Source of the DNA: JAUIAI01 sp041396585
GTDB taxonomy: Bacteria; Pseudomonadota; Gammaproteobacteria; Burkholderiales; Burkholderiaceae_E
Assembly (NCBI GenBank): GCA_041396585.1
Contig: JAWKYG010000004.1
Span: 341,177-405,176 of the forward strand
Length of the DNA stretch: 64,000 nt
Direction of reading: 5' to 3'
Shown here: positions 29,178-37,860 of the stretch, one piece after another
Layout of the letters: each line of letters begins with the position of its first letter
Position numbering within the stretch: the first letter of the stretch is position 1
The notes under the pieces: generated by a model
What the model was told of the DNA's origin: nothing
The model's input: the letters and a program-made list of their open reading frames with translations, nothing else
Databases searched by the model: none
Made by a program: the position numbers and the translations under genes

Positions 29178-31449
29178 TCAGCGAGGCAGCCGCAGTCCTC
29201 GCTGCGCGATGAGATTGCGCTGAATGTCGTTGGTGCCGATGCTGATCACCCACATCAGCGAATGGCGCAATTTTTGCTCGATGCGCCCGTTCAGCGGCGC
29301 ATCGGCGCAGCCACGCGACAGTGTGCCCCGCATGCCGAGCATCCCCAGCGCCGCCTCGCCGAAGGCCTCCATCGTCTCGCCGGCGAACACCTTGGCCATG
29401 GCGGCTTCCCAGGTGGGCTCCTGCCCACGAGCCACGATCGACACACTGTTCAAGGCGAGCAGGCGGCCAATCTCGATCCGGGCGGCAAATTCGCCAATCG
29501 TCCGCCGAACGACCGGGTCGCTTCGCAGTGTGGCATCCGGCCCGTCGGCATTCCGGAGCAGATCGCAGAATTCCTCGAACTGGCAGGCCGTCTTGATCGC
29601 GATGCCGCCGCCGACATAGGCGCGTTCGGTGCCGAGTGACCCGACCAGCACCTGCCAGCCACCATGCAGTTCGCCCACCAGGGAGTCGGCGGGAATGCGA
29701 ACATCATCGAAGAAGGTGTTACAGAACTCACCGTCGTACATCGTGCGCATGGGCGTGCCGCGTTATACCAGGCGTGTCAGTGGGCAGCAGAAACATGCTG
29801 ATGCCGGCATGCTGGGGCCTGGCCTGTGGGTCGGTGCGTGCCGCCAGCCACATGTAGTCGCCCCAGTAGGTGGTGGTCCAGATCTTCTGGCCGTTGATCA
29901 CCCACATGCCGTCTTCGAACACCGCGCTGGTGCGAATCGACGCCAGGTCGGAGCCTGCATCCGGTTCGCTGTAAAACATGCCGTACATCACCTCGCCGCG
30001 CAAGATCTCCGGCAAATAGCGTCGTTGTTGATCGGGTGAGCCATAGAGCATCAGGGCCGCCGCCTGTACGGGCGCACCTGCGCGCGGCGCACCGGCCCGC
30101 TCCATCTCCTCCATGTACACCAGCAGGTCGAGCGGTGAGCGCGCCATGCCGCCATGCGCTTGCGGCCAGGCGAGTCCTATCCAGCCAGTTGCGCCAAGTT
30201 CGCGCGCAAAGTCGGGATCGAACTCTCGATGCGTGGCATCACGCTGCTCGAACGCCTCGCGACGCGCTGCTGGCCAATGTTCGCCCAGCCAGACGCGCAG
30301 CTCGGCGCGCAGCCGGGCTGCCTCCGGGCCGAGATCGAAATCGGGAAACGCCGCCGGCCCGTGATCCAGAAACCTGCTCGCCAGCCGCTCGTTGACCAGG
30401 CGCGCCCCACCCAAGCGCGTGGTGTCGAGATGCACGCACCGGAAGTGGCGGGGTGCCTCGTGATCTTCGGCGTAGCCGATGGCACCGAACACATGATGCG
30501 TATTCAGGGTGGCCAGCCTGAGCGAACCACATGCATACGACCAGAGTGCATCGGCAAACGCCTGCCATTCATGCGCGCCACGGTCATGATGTTCCGCGGC
30601 GTTCTCGATGGCCAGCCTGACCCCTGTCAGCGCGATCAGATTGTCGGCAAGCTTGTGCTGAACAGCCTGGAACGCCCCGACCGGACGGCCAAACTGGCGA
30701 CGTGTGTGGACATAGTCGACCGCCAACTCGAAAGCCCGTTCGGCCGCGCCCAGTGCGCGGGCGGCGAGCAGCACACGTGCCGCGCCGACGACGGCCTCCC
30801 CTTTGTCCCGCACATCGACCGTGGCGATCACCGGCGCATCATCGAGATCGAGCCGCCACAGACCGTCGGAGCCCAGAGCCCGCTGCATCGATCGATCGAC
30901 GCCGGACGACCCCGCATCCAGCAATGCGAAGCTGTGACCATCCTCGAGCGCCACGAACAGATGGGTTGCCGTGTCGGCAGCCTCGACGAAGTTGGCCTGA
31001 CCGCAGGCGCGCCCGTGCACCTGACGCACCGTGCCGGCATTCGCATCCGGATCGGCGCCGGCCAACGCCATGCAAACAATGCTCGTGCCAGCGCCCAGGC
31101 CATCACGCAGCGCTGCAAATGCCGGCGCAAGCGCTCCGGCATGCTCGGCGGCGGCAAGGGTCTGATTGACCAGGAAGGCATCCGCGATCGGCGCCGGGCA
31201 GGATGCCCGGCCGAGCGCCTGCATGACGATTGCTGCCTCACGCAGCCCGCCGGCAGTCGGATCGCAGCCCAGCGCGGTCAGACCCTGCCCGGCGAGCCCC
31301 CGCCAGATCTGGCGCAACGCCTCGGAATCCTGCGTGCGCGCGGGCGCATGCCCGGGCGGCCAATGTTGTTCGAGAAACCCGCGCACCGAATCGCGCAGCA
31401 GCGCGCGGTCCTGTTCGTCGAACCCGACATCCGCCGGCCCGTTCATCAT
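29178..31449 (-). pseudogene. Fused double acyl-CoA dehydrogenase, one frameshift
   Basis: Two acyl-CoA dehydrogenase domains in one polypeptide (about 756 residues after correction). Domain 1 (residues 1-370) ends with FAD-domain motifs RRQFGRPVGAFQAVQHKLADN and HHVFGAIGYAEDHEAPRHFR. Domain 2 begins near 380 with LRVWLGEHWP and has MYGMFYSEPDAGSDLASI and WVINGQKIWTT. It crosses the frame near 29770 (PTDTPGIT to MRTMYDGEF) and finishes with SLMWVISIGTNDIQRNLIAQRG. Removing one base restores 757 codons. Such fused or heteromeric pairs act on bulky acyl-CoAs, for example in steroid side-chain degradation (family knowledge). The gene lies 27 bp downstream of the DctP gene of system 3. Confidence 0.8.
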
Positions 31450-31476
31450 GCGTTCCGTGATGATCGTGAGCGCGAT

Positions 31477-32493
31477 CTACTGCTTGACGGGGTTGGCGGC
31501 AATGGCGGCGCGCAAGTCCTTCATGAACTGCTCTGCCTTCAAACCGCGCTTGTCTGCCGCTTTGACCCACTCGTCCCACAAGGGGCTGGCGATCTCGGCC
31601 AGCTTGGCCTTGTCGGCCGCGGGCAGCCTTGTGGACTTGGAGCCGGCGTCCTCCAGGGTCTTCAGGCCGGTGGAGTCTTCACGATCGAAGCCTTTGCCCT
31701 GGTTGACGCGGGCGACATCAGCCGCCTTCTCGATGGCCGCCTGCTGCGATGGCGTGAGGCTGGCCCAGGTGTCTTTGTTGGCGACGATCGCGGTCATCGT
31801 GACCGAGAAATTGAGCGGATTCACGAACTTGACCACCTCGTGAAACTTGTAGCCGGGCGCGCTCGCCAACGGAATGATCGTGCCCTGCAACGCGCCCCTC
31901 TGGAAGGCCAGATAGGCATCGCTGACCGGCATGCTGAGCACATTGGCGCCCACTTCCTTGAGCATCGCGGTTTGCGCACCCCCGGCGCCACGCAGGTTCA
32001 GGCCCTTCATGTCGGCCAGCGAGTTCACCGGCACGGTGGTCACCAGCGCGCTCGGCGAGGTGGTGCCGACCATCAGCAGCTTGACGCTGTCGAACTCGGC
32101 GTTCAGATACTTGTCGCGCAGCGAACTCATGGCATTGGTGGCCTGCTCGGCGCTGTCGAAGGCAAACGGCAGCAGACCGGCCTCGGTATACAGGAATCGA
32201 TTGCGCGTGTAGCTGGGAATCACGAAGGCGATATCGGCGATGCCCTTCTCGGCCAGGCCGAGCTGCTCGCGCGCGCCACCGAGCACGGCACCGGCCATGA
32301 CATTGACCTTGAGCTCGCCGTTGCTGAACTTTTCCACGTCGGCCGCGAAGGGCTTGAACACATCGCTGACCAGCCAATGGGTTTCGGCGTTATAGACCGA
32401 GAACTTGAGCTCGCGCGGCTCGGCCATTGCGGACGACGCGATCGCGCACCCGGCGGCCAGGGTCAACAAGCGGTTGATCAAGCGAAATTTCAT
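31477..32493 (-). CDS. TRAP solute-binding protein (DctP family), system 3
   Basis: Periplasmic receptor of 338 residues starting at the ATG at 32493, which has an AGGAGA ribosome binding site 6 nt away. The signal peptide is LLTLAAGCAIASSAMA. DctP features are VLGGAREQLGLAEKGIADIAFV near residue 75 and MKGLNLRGAGGAQTAMLKEVGANVLSMPVSDAYLAFQRG near residue 150. Its permeases are divergent at 32622 and 33191. It is co-directional with the fused dehydrogenase, so substrate uptake and oxidation are co-expressed. The divergent promoter region carries an FCD-type operator. Confidence 0.92.
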   Translation of the reverse strand: MKFRLINRLLTLAAGCAIASSAMAEPRELKFSVYNAETHWLVSDVFKPFAADVEKFSNGELKVNVMAGAVLGGAREQLGLAEKGIADIAFVIPSYTRNRFLYTEAGLLPFAFDSAEQATNAMSSLRDKYLNAEFDSVKLLMVGTTSPSALVTTVPVNSLADMKGLNLRGAGGAQTAMLKEVGANVLSMPVSDAYLAFQRGALQGTIIPLASAPGYKFHEVVKFVNPLNFSVTMTAIVANKDTWASLTPSQQAAIEKAADVARVNQGKGFDREDSTGLKTLEDAGSKSTRLPAADKAKLAEIASPLWDEWVKAADKRGLKAEQFMKDLRAAIAANPVKQ

Positions 32494-32582
32494 GGCTGTC
32501 TCCTGATTGGATATGGGGCAACCCGGGCGCGCCACAGCAAATCGCACGGGTTCCGTCTGCCGACGGATACTGATATAGTCAC

Positions 32583-32597
32583 AATGGTTCTACCTTT
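32583..32597. promoter_or_regulatory. FCD operator site 1 (AATGGT-TCT-ACCTTT) in the TRAP divergent promoter
   Basis: AATGGTTCTACCTTT is a close match to the palindrome found perfectly at 40037 and 43659. A TATAGT -10-like hexamer sits just upstream at 32574-32579, so a bound repressor would cover the transcription start of the dctQ-dctM-hydratase genes. The nearby DctP gene is divergent and may share control. Confidence 0.65.
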
Positions 32598-32621
32598 TGT
32601 CAACCGTCCCGGAGAGACTGC

Positions 32622-33194
32622 GTGCGAGACGAACCGGATCAAGACCCCGCCACCGGATCACACGCGCATCCCCCTCTTCCCGGCCGCTGGCTAGGCCTGC
32701 TGGATCGCGCCACCGGGCAGTTGTTTCGCTGGGTCAACATCCTGGGCGTGTGCATGATCCTGGCGATGATGGCGCTGACCACGGTCGACGTCAGCCTGCG
32801 CTACTGCTGCAGCCGCCCCATCACCGGCACGGTCGAGCTGGTGGAGTTCATGCTCGTGATCGCGGTGTTCTTCGGCCTCGCGCATACCCAGCGTCGCGGC
32901 GGCAACATCGCCGCCGACATCATCGACACCCTGCTGCCGCAGCGCATCATCCGCATGCTCGATGTCTTCACCGGCGCCCTCGCGCTGCTGCTTTGCATCG
33001 CCATGGCCTGGTCCACGTTCGGGGAAGCGATGGACCCCAACGCCCAGTGGGATACCACCGACATGCTCGAAGTGCCGATCTGGCCGTTCAAGCTGTTGGC
33101 CGCGATCGGCCTCGGGCTGCTGAGCATCGAGATGCTCGTGCACCTGATGCGCCGTGTGTTCGAAGTCATCGCCCGGCCGGATCGCGCGGCATGA
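32622..33194 (+). CDS. TRAP small permease (DctQ family), system 3
   Basis: A 190-residue membrane protein starting at GTG 32622 with GGAGAG upstream. Helices are near residues 37-60, 73-95, 106-130 and 150-170. DctQ motifs are ITGTVELVEFMLVIAVFFGLAHTQR and the C-terminal PIWPFKLLAAIGLGLLSIEML. It ends in TGA overlapping the ATG of the large permease (ATGA). It is the first gene after operator site 1. Confidence 0.9.
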   Translation: MRDEPDQDPATGSHAHPPLPGRWLGLLDRATGQLFRWVNILGVCMILAMMALTTVDVSLRYCCSRPITGTVELVEFMLVIAVFFGLAHTQRRGGNIAADIIDTLLPQRIIRMLDVFTGALALLLCIAMAWSTFGEAMDPNAQWDTTDMLEVPIWPFKLLAAIGLGLLSIEMLVHLMRRVFEVIARPDRAA

Positions 33195-34498
33195 GCCCGC
33201 TGATGATGGGCCTGACCGGCCTGGGCGCGATGCTGATCCTGATCGGCATCCGCATGCCCATCGGCTTCGCGATGGGCGTCACCGGTTTTCTCGGCATCGC
33301 GGTGCTGTACGACAGCAACTGGACCGCGGCGGCGGGCTCGCTGGGCATCGTGCCCTATGCCATGGCCAGCAGCTATATCTTCACCACCGTGCCCCTGTTC
33401 ATCCTGATGGGCGAGTTCGCATTTCGCTCGGGCCTGAGCCGCGAGCTGTTCATCGCGGCCAGACACTGGATGGGCCATCTGCCGGGCGGCCTCGCGATTG
33501 CCAGCATCGGCACCTGCGCCGGCTTCGCGGCCGCCTCGGGCTCCAGCGTAGCCACGGCGGCTGCCATCGGCACGATCACCATTCCCGAAATGCGTCGCGG
33601 CGGCGTTCATCCGCGCCTGGCCACCGCCGCCTGCGCGGCGGGCGGCACGCTGGGCATCATGATTCCGCCGAGCCTGGGCATGGTGATCTACGGCCTCACC
33701 GCCGACCAATCGATCGGTCGCCTGCTGGTGGCCGGCATCGTGCCGGGCATTCTGCTGACGCTGGCGATGGTCGTGGGCGTGCTCTGGGTGGCCTGGCGCG
33801 ATCCGTCGGCCGCGCCGCGCGAGCCCGCCTCCAGCTGGCCCACCCGCGTTCGCGCCACCCGCGGCGTGGCCGGCATTCTGTTGCTGTTCGCGCTGGTGAT
33901 GGGCGGCATCTACGGCGGCGTGTTCACCCCCACCGAGGCGGCCGCCTTCGGCGCCTTCGGGGCCTTGATCATCGCGCTGGTCAAGCGCTCACTGAGCTGG
34001 CGCGGGCTGCTGGAGGCGCTGCTGCAGACCGGCATCACCACCTGCATGATCATCATGATCATCATCGGTTCGCACATCCTGAACATCTTCCTGTCGGCGA
34101 CCGGTTTTCCGGCCGCGCTCTCCGCGGCCCTGAACGGCCTGAGCCTGCCGCCCATTGTGGTCATGGCCCTCATCGTGGTGATCTACGTGGTGCTGGGCTG
34201 TTTTCTCGATGTGCTGGCGATGATCGTGCTCACGGTGCCGATCGTGCTGCCGGTGGTTATCCAGCTCGGCTACGACCCGATCTGGTTCGGCGTGATCATC
34301 GTGCTGGTGATGGAGATCGCGCTGATCACGCCGCCGGTGGGGATGAATGTCTATGTCATCAAATCGATCGTGCCCGACGTGCGACTCACCACGATCTTCT
34401 CCGGCATCTGGCCGTTTCTGGTGGCGATGATCGCCATCGTCGCGTTGCTGATTCTGGTGCCCGAGCTCACGCTTTTTCTACCCCGCATGATGTACTGA
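33191..34498 (+). CDS. TRAP large permease (DctM family), system 3
   Basis: A 435-residue permease, translationally coupled to DctQ by a 4-bp ATGA overlap. DctM hallmarks are FILMGEFAFRSGLSRELFIAA, ASGSSVATAAAIGTITIPEM, GIMIPPSLGMVIYG and the C-terminal LITPPVGMNVYVIKSIVPD. Cys-Phe-Leu-Asp near residue 340 (VLGCFLDVLAMIVLTVPIV) is typical of the ion or substrate site region. It is followed by the enoyl-CoA hydratase gene after 23 bp, so import and beta-oxidation-type steps share one transcript. Confidence 0.92.
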   Translation: MSPLMMGLTGLGAMLILIGIRMPIGFAMGVTGFLGIAVLYDSNWTAAAGSLGIVPYAMASSYIFTTVPLFILMGEFAFRSGLSRELFIAARHWMGHLPGGLAIASIGTCAGFAAASGSSVATAAAIGTITIPEMRRGGVHPRLATAACAAGGTLGIMIPPSLGMVIYGLTADQSIGRLLVAGIVPGILLTLAMVVGVLWVAWRDPSAAPREPASSWPTRVRATRGVAGILLLFALVMGGIYGGVFTPTEAAAFGAFGALIIALVKRSLSWRGLLEALLQTGITTCMIIMIIIGSHILNIFLSATGFPAALSAALNGLSLPPIVVMALIVVIYVVLGCFLDVLAMIVLTVPIVLPVVIQLGYDPIWFGVIIVLVMEIALITPPVGMNVYVIKSIVPDVRLTTIFSGIWPFLVAMIAIVALLILVPELTLFLPRMMY

Positions 34499-34521
34499 CC
34501 CCCTTCCAGCCCGAGAAAACC

Positions 34522-35328
34522 ATGGCCGACTACAGCAAATACGAGTGCCTGAAGATCGAGGTCGCCAACAAACTGGCCACCGTCACCCTGAACAAGCCCG
34601 AGCGGCGCAACTCCATCGACCATCAGTTTCATGTGGAACTGCAGGACATCTGGCCCGACCTGATGGCCGACGATGAGGTCAACGCGATCCTGGTCACCGG
34701 CGCCGGCAAGTACTTCAGCGTCGGCGGCAATGTGAAGGGCATGCAGGATCGCCCGGGCGGCGATGTCTTCGAGGAAGGCTCGATGCTCGAGCCCACCGGC
34801 GGGCGCAAGATCGTGCAGAACCTGCTCGATTGCGAGAAGCCGCTGATCTTCGCGCTCAATGGCGACTGCATCGGCCTGGCCGCCACCGTCGCCTTGCTGG
34901 GCGATGTGATCGTCTGTGCCGACACCGCCCGCATCGGCGATCCGCATGTGCGCATCGGCCTGGTGGCCGGCGATGGCGGCGCGGTGATCTGGCCGCTGCT
35001 GGTCGGCCCGAACCGCGCCAAGGAATTCCTCATGCGCGGCACGCTGCTCGATGCGGTCACCGCGGAGCGCATCGGCCTGGTCAACTATGTCGAACCGGTG
35101 GATCAGGTGTTCGAGAAGGCCCGCGCCATTGCACAGGAACTGGCCGACGGCCCGCGCTGGGCAATTCGCTGGACCAAGCTGTCCATCAACAAGCAGCTGA
35201 AGGATCAGTTCAACCTGATCATGGACACCTCATACGCGCTCGAGATGGCCTCGTTCATGACCGAGGACCATCGCGAGGCGGTGCGCTCGTTCGTGGAGAA
35301 GCGCAAGCCGGTGTTCACCGGGCGCTGA
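34522..35328 (+). CDS. Enoyl-CoA hydratase/isomerase (crotonase) family protein
   Basis: A 268-residue crotonase-fold enzyme predicted to hydrate or isomerise an enoyl-CoA in the cytoplasm. Crotonase landmarks are LNKPERRNSID, the oxyanion-hole loop SVGGNVKGM near residue 72, and the second motif ALNGDCIGLAATVALLGDVIVCADTARIGDPHVRIGL, where a glycine-rich loop is followed by an Asp/His pair. The C-terminal segment is AIRWTKLSINKQLKDQ. It is the third gene of the TRAP permease operon under operator site 1. The exact reaction is uncertain, because the catalytic acid positions vary in this superfamily. Confidence 0.88.
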   Translation: MADYSKYECLKIEVANKLATVTLNKPERRNSIDHQFHVELQDIWPDLMADDEVNAILVTGAGKYFSVGGNVKGMQDRPGGDVFEEGSMLEPTGGRKIVQNLLDCEKPLIFALNGDCIGLAATVALLGDVIVCADTARIGDPHVRIGLVAGDGGAVIWPLLVGPNRAKEFLMRGTLLDAVTAERIGLVNYVEPVDQVFEKARAIAQELADGPRWAIRWTKLSINKQLKDQFNLIMDTSYALEMASFMTEDHREAVRSFVEKRKPVFTGR

Positions 35329-35418
35329 CCAGCCGACAGATACTTGGCCTCACGCGCCACTGAGGCCGCGCTCGCGCACCGCTGCAAACCCCCGACAGCC
35401 GGCTGATCCGCTGATCGG

Positions 35419-36195
35419 CTAGTCGGCTCTGATCGCCTCGTATTTGCGCTCGAGAACCTTGTGCACATTCTGAAGGTGCTCGCGCATCTCCTTGGCGGCC
35501 AGATCGGCGTTTCGCGCGCGCATGGCCTCGGCCAGGCGACGACGCGCCGGGCGCAGTCCGCGCACCAGTTCCGGATGCAGCCTGATGAACAAACGCATCG
35601 AGATATCGGTCACCGCATCCACCAGGATCTCGATCACCTCGTTGCGGGCGGCCTTGGCCACCAGCCGATAGAACTCGCGCGCGATGTCGAGCCGCACCGA
35701 CTGCGGCGTCTTGGGGGTGAGCTTGAACAAGCGCTCGATGTTGCGATCGATCGCATCGAAGTCTGCTTCGGTGCCTCGTTCGCAAGCCATGCGCACCGCG
35801 TTCTCGAGCAGGATCGAGCGTGCCTCGGTCACGCTCGACAGTGAGATGGAGCCCAGCGACAGCAGATCCTGGAATGACACGCGCACGGTGTCGGGGCTGC
35901 CTTCGAGAATGAACGCCCCACCCTTGACCCCCGTGTGCAGGGCCACCACGCCGGAATTTTCCAGGCTGCGCAGCGCCTCGCGCACCGCCATGCGGCTGAC
36001 ACCGAAGCGCGCCGCCAGTTCGCGCTCTGGCGGCAGTTTGCTACCCGGGCGCAGCGCGCCCGATTCAACCTCGGCCCGAATCTGTTCGCAGATCTGTTCG
36101 AACAGGCGGCGTGAGCGGATCGGCGTGAATTCCGGCGCATCGCTCGGCGCCTTGCTGGTGCCGCTGCGGGCCTCTTCCGTGCCGGGTGCTTCCAT
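35419..36195 (-). CDS. GntR-family FCD (FadR-type) regulator 1
   Basis: A repressor-type regulator of 258 residues from the ATG at 36195 (GGAGA ribosome site). The N-terminal GntR winged helix is FEQICEQIRAEVESGALRPGSKLPPERELAARFGVSRMAVREALRSLENSGVV (key residues P-P-E-R-E-L-A and S-R-x-A-V-R-E-A). A C-terminal FCD helical sensor domain (residues 100-258) has the metal/ligand-type pattern R...D..R.FY.L..KA..NE. It is divergent from the CoA-transferase gene, with an FCD operator between them, so autoregulation and regulon control are likely. Confidence 0.9.
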   Translation of the reverse strand: MEAPGTEEARSGTSKAPSDAPEFTPIRSRRLFEQICEQIRAEVESGALRPGSKLPPERELAARFGVSRMAVREALRSLENSGVVALHTGVKGGAFILEGSPDTVRVSFQDLLSLGSISLSSVTEARSILLENAVRMACERGTEADFDAIDRNIERLFKLTPKTPQSVRLDIAREFYRLVAKAARNEVIEILVDAVTDISMRLFIRLHPELVRGLRPARRRLAEAMRARNADLAAKEMREHLQNVHKVLERKYEAIRAD

Positions 36196-36402
36196 GAGGA
36201 CGTCTCCGTGGCGATGAACGATGATGGCGCTGCCTGACGGGCGGCCGCGAGGCCTTGCGGACTCGCCAGCCGCTTCTCGAGGAGGTGTCGCCGCGCTTTG
36301 CGGCTTGCGACCCAGACTCGCGACCCATTCCACAGCCGGGCCGCACCGCTCATGTCGCACAGATCAGCGCCTCCGGAATGGTCCGATTGTATCCCTTGAG
36401 TT

Positions 36403-36417
36403 AATGGTCGAACCTTT
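36403..36417. promoter_or_regulatory. FCD operator site 2 (AATGGT-CGA-ACCTTT)
   Basis: AATGGTCGAACCTTT sits directly before the -35 box TTGACT of the CoA-transferase promoter and in the divergent promoter region of FCD regulator 1. It matches the perfect sites at 40037 and 43659 in the left half and the ACC core. Confidence 0.7.
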
Positions 36418-36419
36418 TA

Positions 36420-36448
36420 TTGACTTGTTTTCGAGCCCCTCTTATGCT
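36420..36448 (+). promoter_or_regulatory. Sigma-70 promoter of CoA-transferase gene 1
   Basis: TTGACT (36420-36425), a 17-base spacer and TATGCT (36443-36448) form a near-consensus sigma-70 promoter. The FCD operator lies immediately upstream. The transcription start would be near 36455, about 48 bases before the ATG at 36503. Confidence 0.65.
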
Positions 36449-36502
36449 CGGGTCGCAGTTCCGGTCGATCCCCCCCGCCCCGTCCATGCAGGCACACCGC
36501 AT

Positions 36503-37729
36503 ATGAGTTCCACGCACGCCCCCAAGTCGCCGACCGACGCGCGCTCGGGCCGCCCCCTGTCGGGCCTCACCGTGCTCGATTTCAGCACCATGATGGCCGG
36601 CCCCTACGCCACGCGCGTGCTTGCCGATCTGGGCGCCCATGTCATCAAGGTGGAATCCGCGCACGGCGATCACATTCGCGGCCGGCCACCGCTGCGCGAG
36701 GGCTTCAGCACCTATTTCGGTCAGCTCAATGCGGGCAAGGCGAGCCTGGCGCTCGACCTCAAGCGGCCGCTGGCACGTGATGCGGCGCTGGCATTGGCCG
36801 ACCGGGCCGATGTGGTCATCGAGAACTTCCGCCCCGGGGTCATGAAGCGGCTCGGGCTCGACTACGCCACCCTGTCGGCGCGCAATGAACGCCTGGTCTA
36901 TTGCGCGATCTCCGGCTTCGGCCAGAGCGGCCCCGGGGCGCAGCGCCCCGCCTACGCGCCGATCGTGCATGCGGCCAGTGGCTATGACCTCGCCCACATG
37001 AAATACCAGAACGGCGCCGAGCGGCCGGCCAACACCGGCATCTTCATGGCCGATGTCATGGCCGGCATTCAGGCAGTGGCCGGCATCCAGGCCGCGCTGC
37101 TGGCGCGCGAACGCACCGGGCGCGGGCAAATGGTCGATGTCTCGCTGATCGAGTCGATGTTCAACCTGATGGTCTTCGAGGTTCAGGAGGCCCAGTTCCC
37201 GTCCGATCGTCGGCGGCCGGTCTACGAACCCTTGCACAGCACCGATGGCTTTGTGATCGTGGCCCCGATCAGCCAACGCAACTTCGAAAGTCTCGCGCAT
37301 GCCATCGGGCACGCCGAGTGGCTCGAGGACGCGCGCTTCGCGACCGCGGCGGCACGCGAGCAGAACTGGGCGCCACTGATGCGCGAGATCGAGCAGTGGA
37401 CATCCGTGCGCAGCGGCCTCGAATGCGAACGCGAGATGAATGCGGCCGGCGTGCCCTGTTCGCGCTATCTCACCATGGCCGCGGCGATGCAGGATCCGCA
37501 GGTTGCGGCCCGGGGCAGCTTCTCACCGGTGCGCGACGCGGCCGGTGAGTATCTGGTGGCGAACTCGCCGTTCCGCTTCAGCGAGATGCCCTGCCATGCG
37601 CTGCCTTTCGCGCCCGCACTCGGCCAGGACGGCGAGGCCGTGCTGCGTCAGCTCGGTGGGCTGAGCGACGAGATGATCCGTGAATTGCGCGACAGCGGCG
37701 CGATGACGGCGCCGCCGGCGGCCGGCTGA
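36503..37729 (+). CDS. CaiB/BaiF family CoA-transferase 1
   Basis: A type III CoA-transferase of 408 residues, which moves CoA between a donor thioester and a free acid. Family landmarks are the opening LSGLTVLDFSTMMAGPYATRVLADLGAHVIKVES, then NAGKASLALDLKRP, DVVIENFRPGVMKRLGLDYATL, and the catalytic-aspartate region GIFMADVMAGIQAVAGIQAALLARERTGRGQMVDVSL, with Asp near residue 180. It lacks any ATP-dependent ligase signature. It probably activates the imported acid by transfer from a later pathway thioester (inference). It is under operator site 2. Confidence 0.92.
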   Translation: MSSTHAPKSPTDARSGRPLSGLTVLDFSTMMAGPYATRVLADLGAHVIKVESAHGDHIRGRPPLREGFSTYFGQLNAGKASLALDLKRPLARDAALALADRADVVIENFRPGVMKRLGLDYATLSARNERLVYCAISGFGQSGPGAQRPAYAPIVHAASGYDLAHMKYQNGAERPANTGIFMADVMAGIQAVAGIQAALLARERTGRGQMVDVSLIESMFNLMVFEVQEAQFPSDRRRPVYEPLHSTDGFVIVAPISQRNFESLAHAIGHAEWLEDARFATAAAREQNWAPLMREIEQWTSVRSGLECEREMNAAGVPCSRYLTMAAAMQDPQVAARGSFSPVRDAAGEYLVANSPFRFSEMPCHALPFAPALGQDGEAVLRQLGGLSDEMIRELRDSGAMTAPPAAG

Positions 37730-37860
37730 AGGGCGTCGGTCGGCGCAGCCAGGTATCTGGCGCAAGGCCGTCACAGCGGCGTCCCGGCAGGCGGCAAGGA
37801 CCGGATCCACGGCAGTGATCCTTGCGGCGACTGCGACCCGGCGAGTAGCAGCGGCCCTGC

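Noticed and set aside
30154..32694. A long forward open frame of about 846 codons opposite the fused dehydrogenase and DctP genes
   Set aside because: It is antisense to two genes with strong family motifs, shows no recognisable domain and has composition typical of shadow frames in GC-rich DNA.
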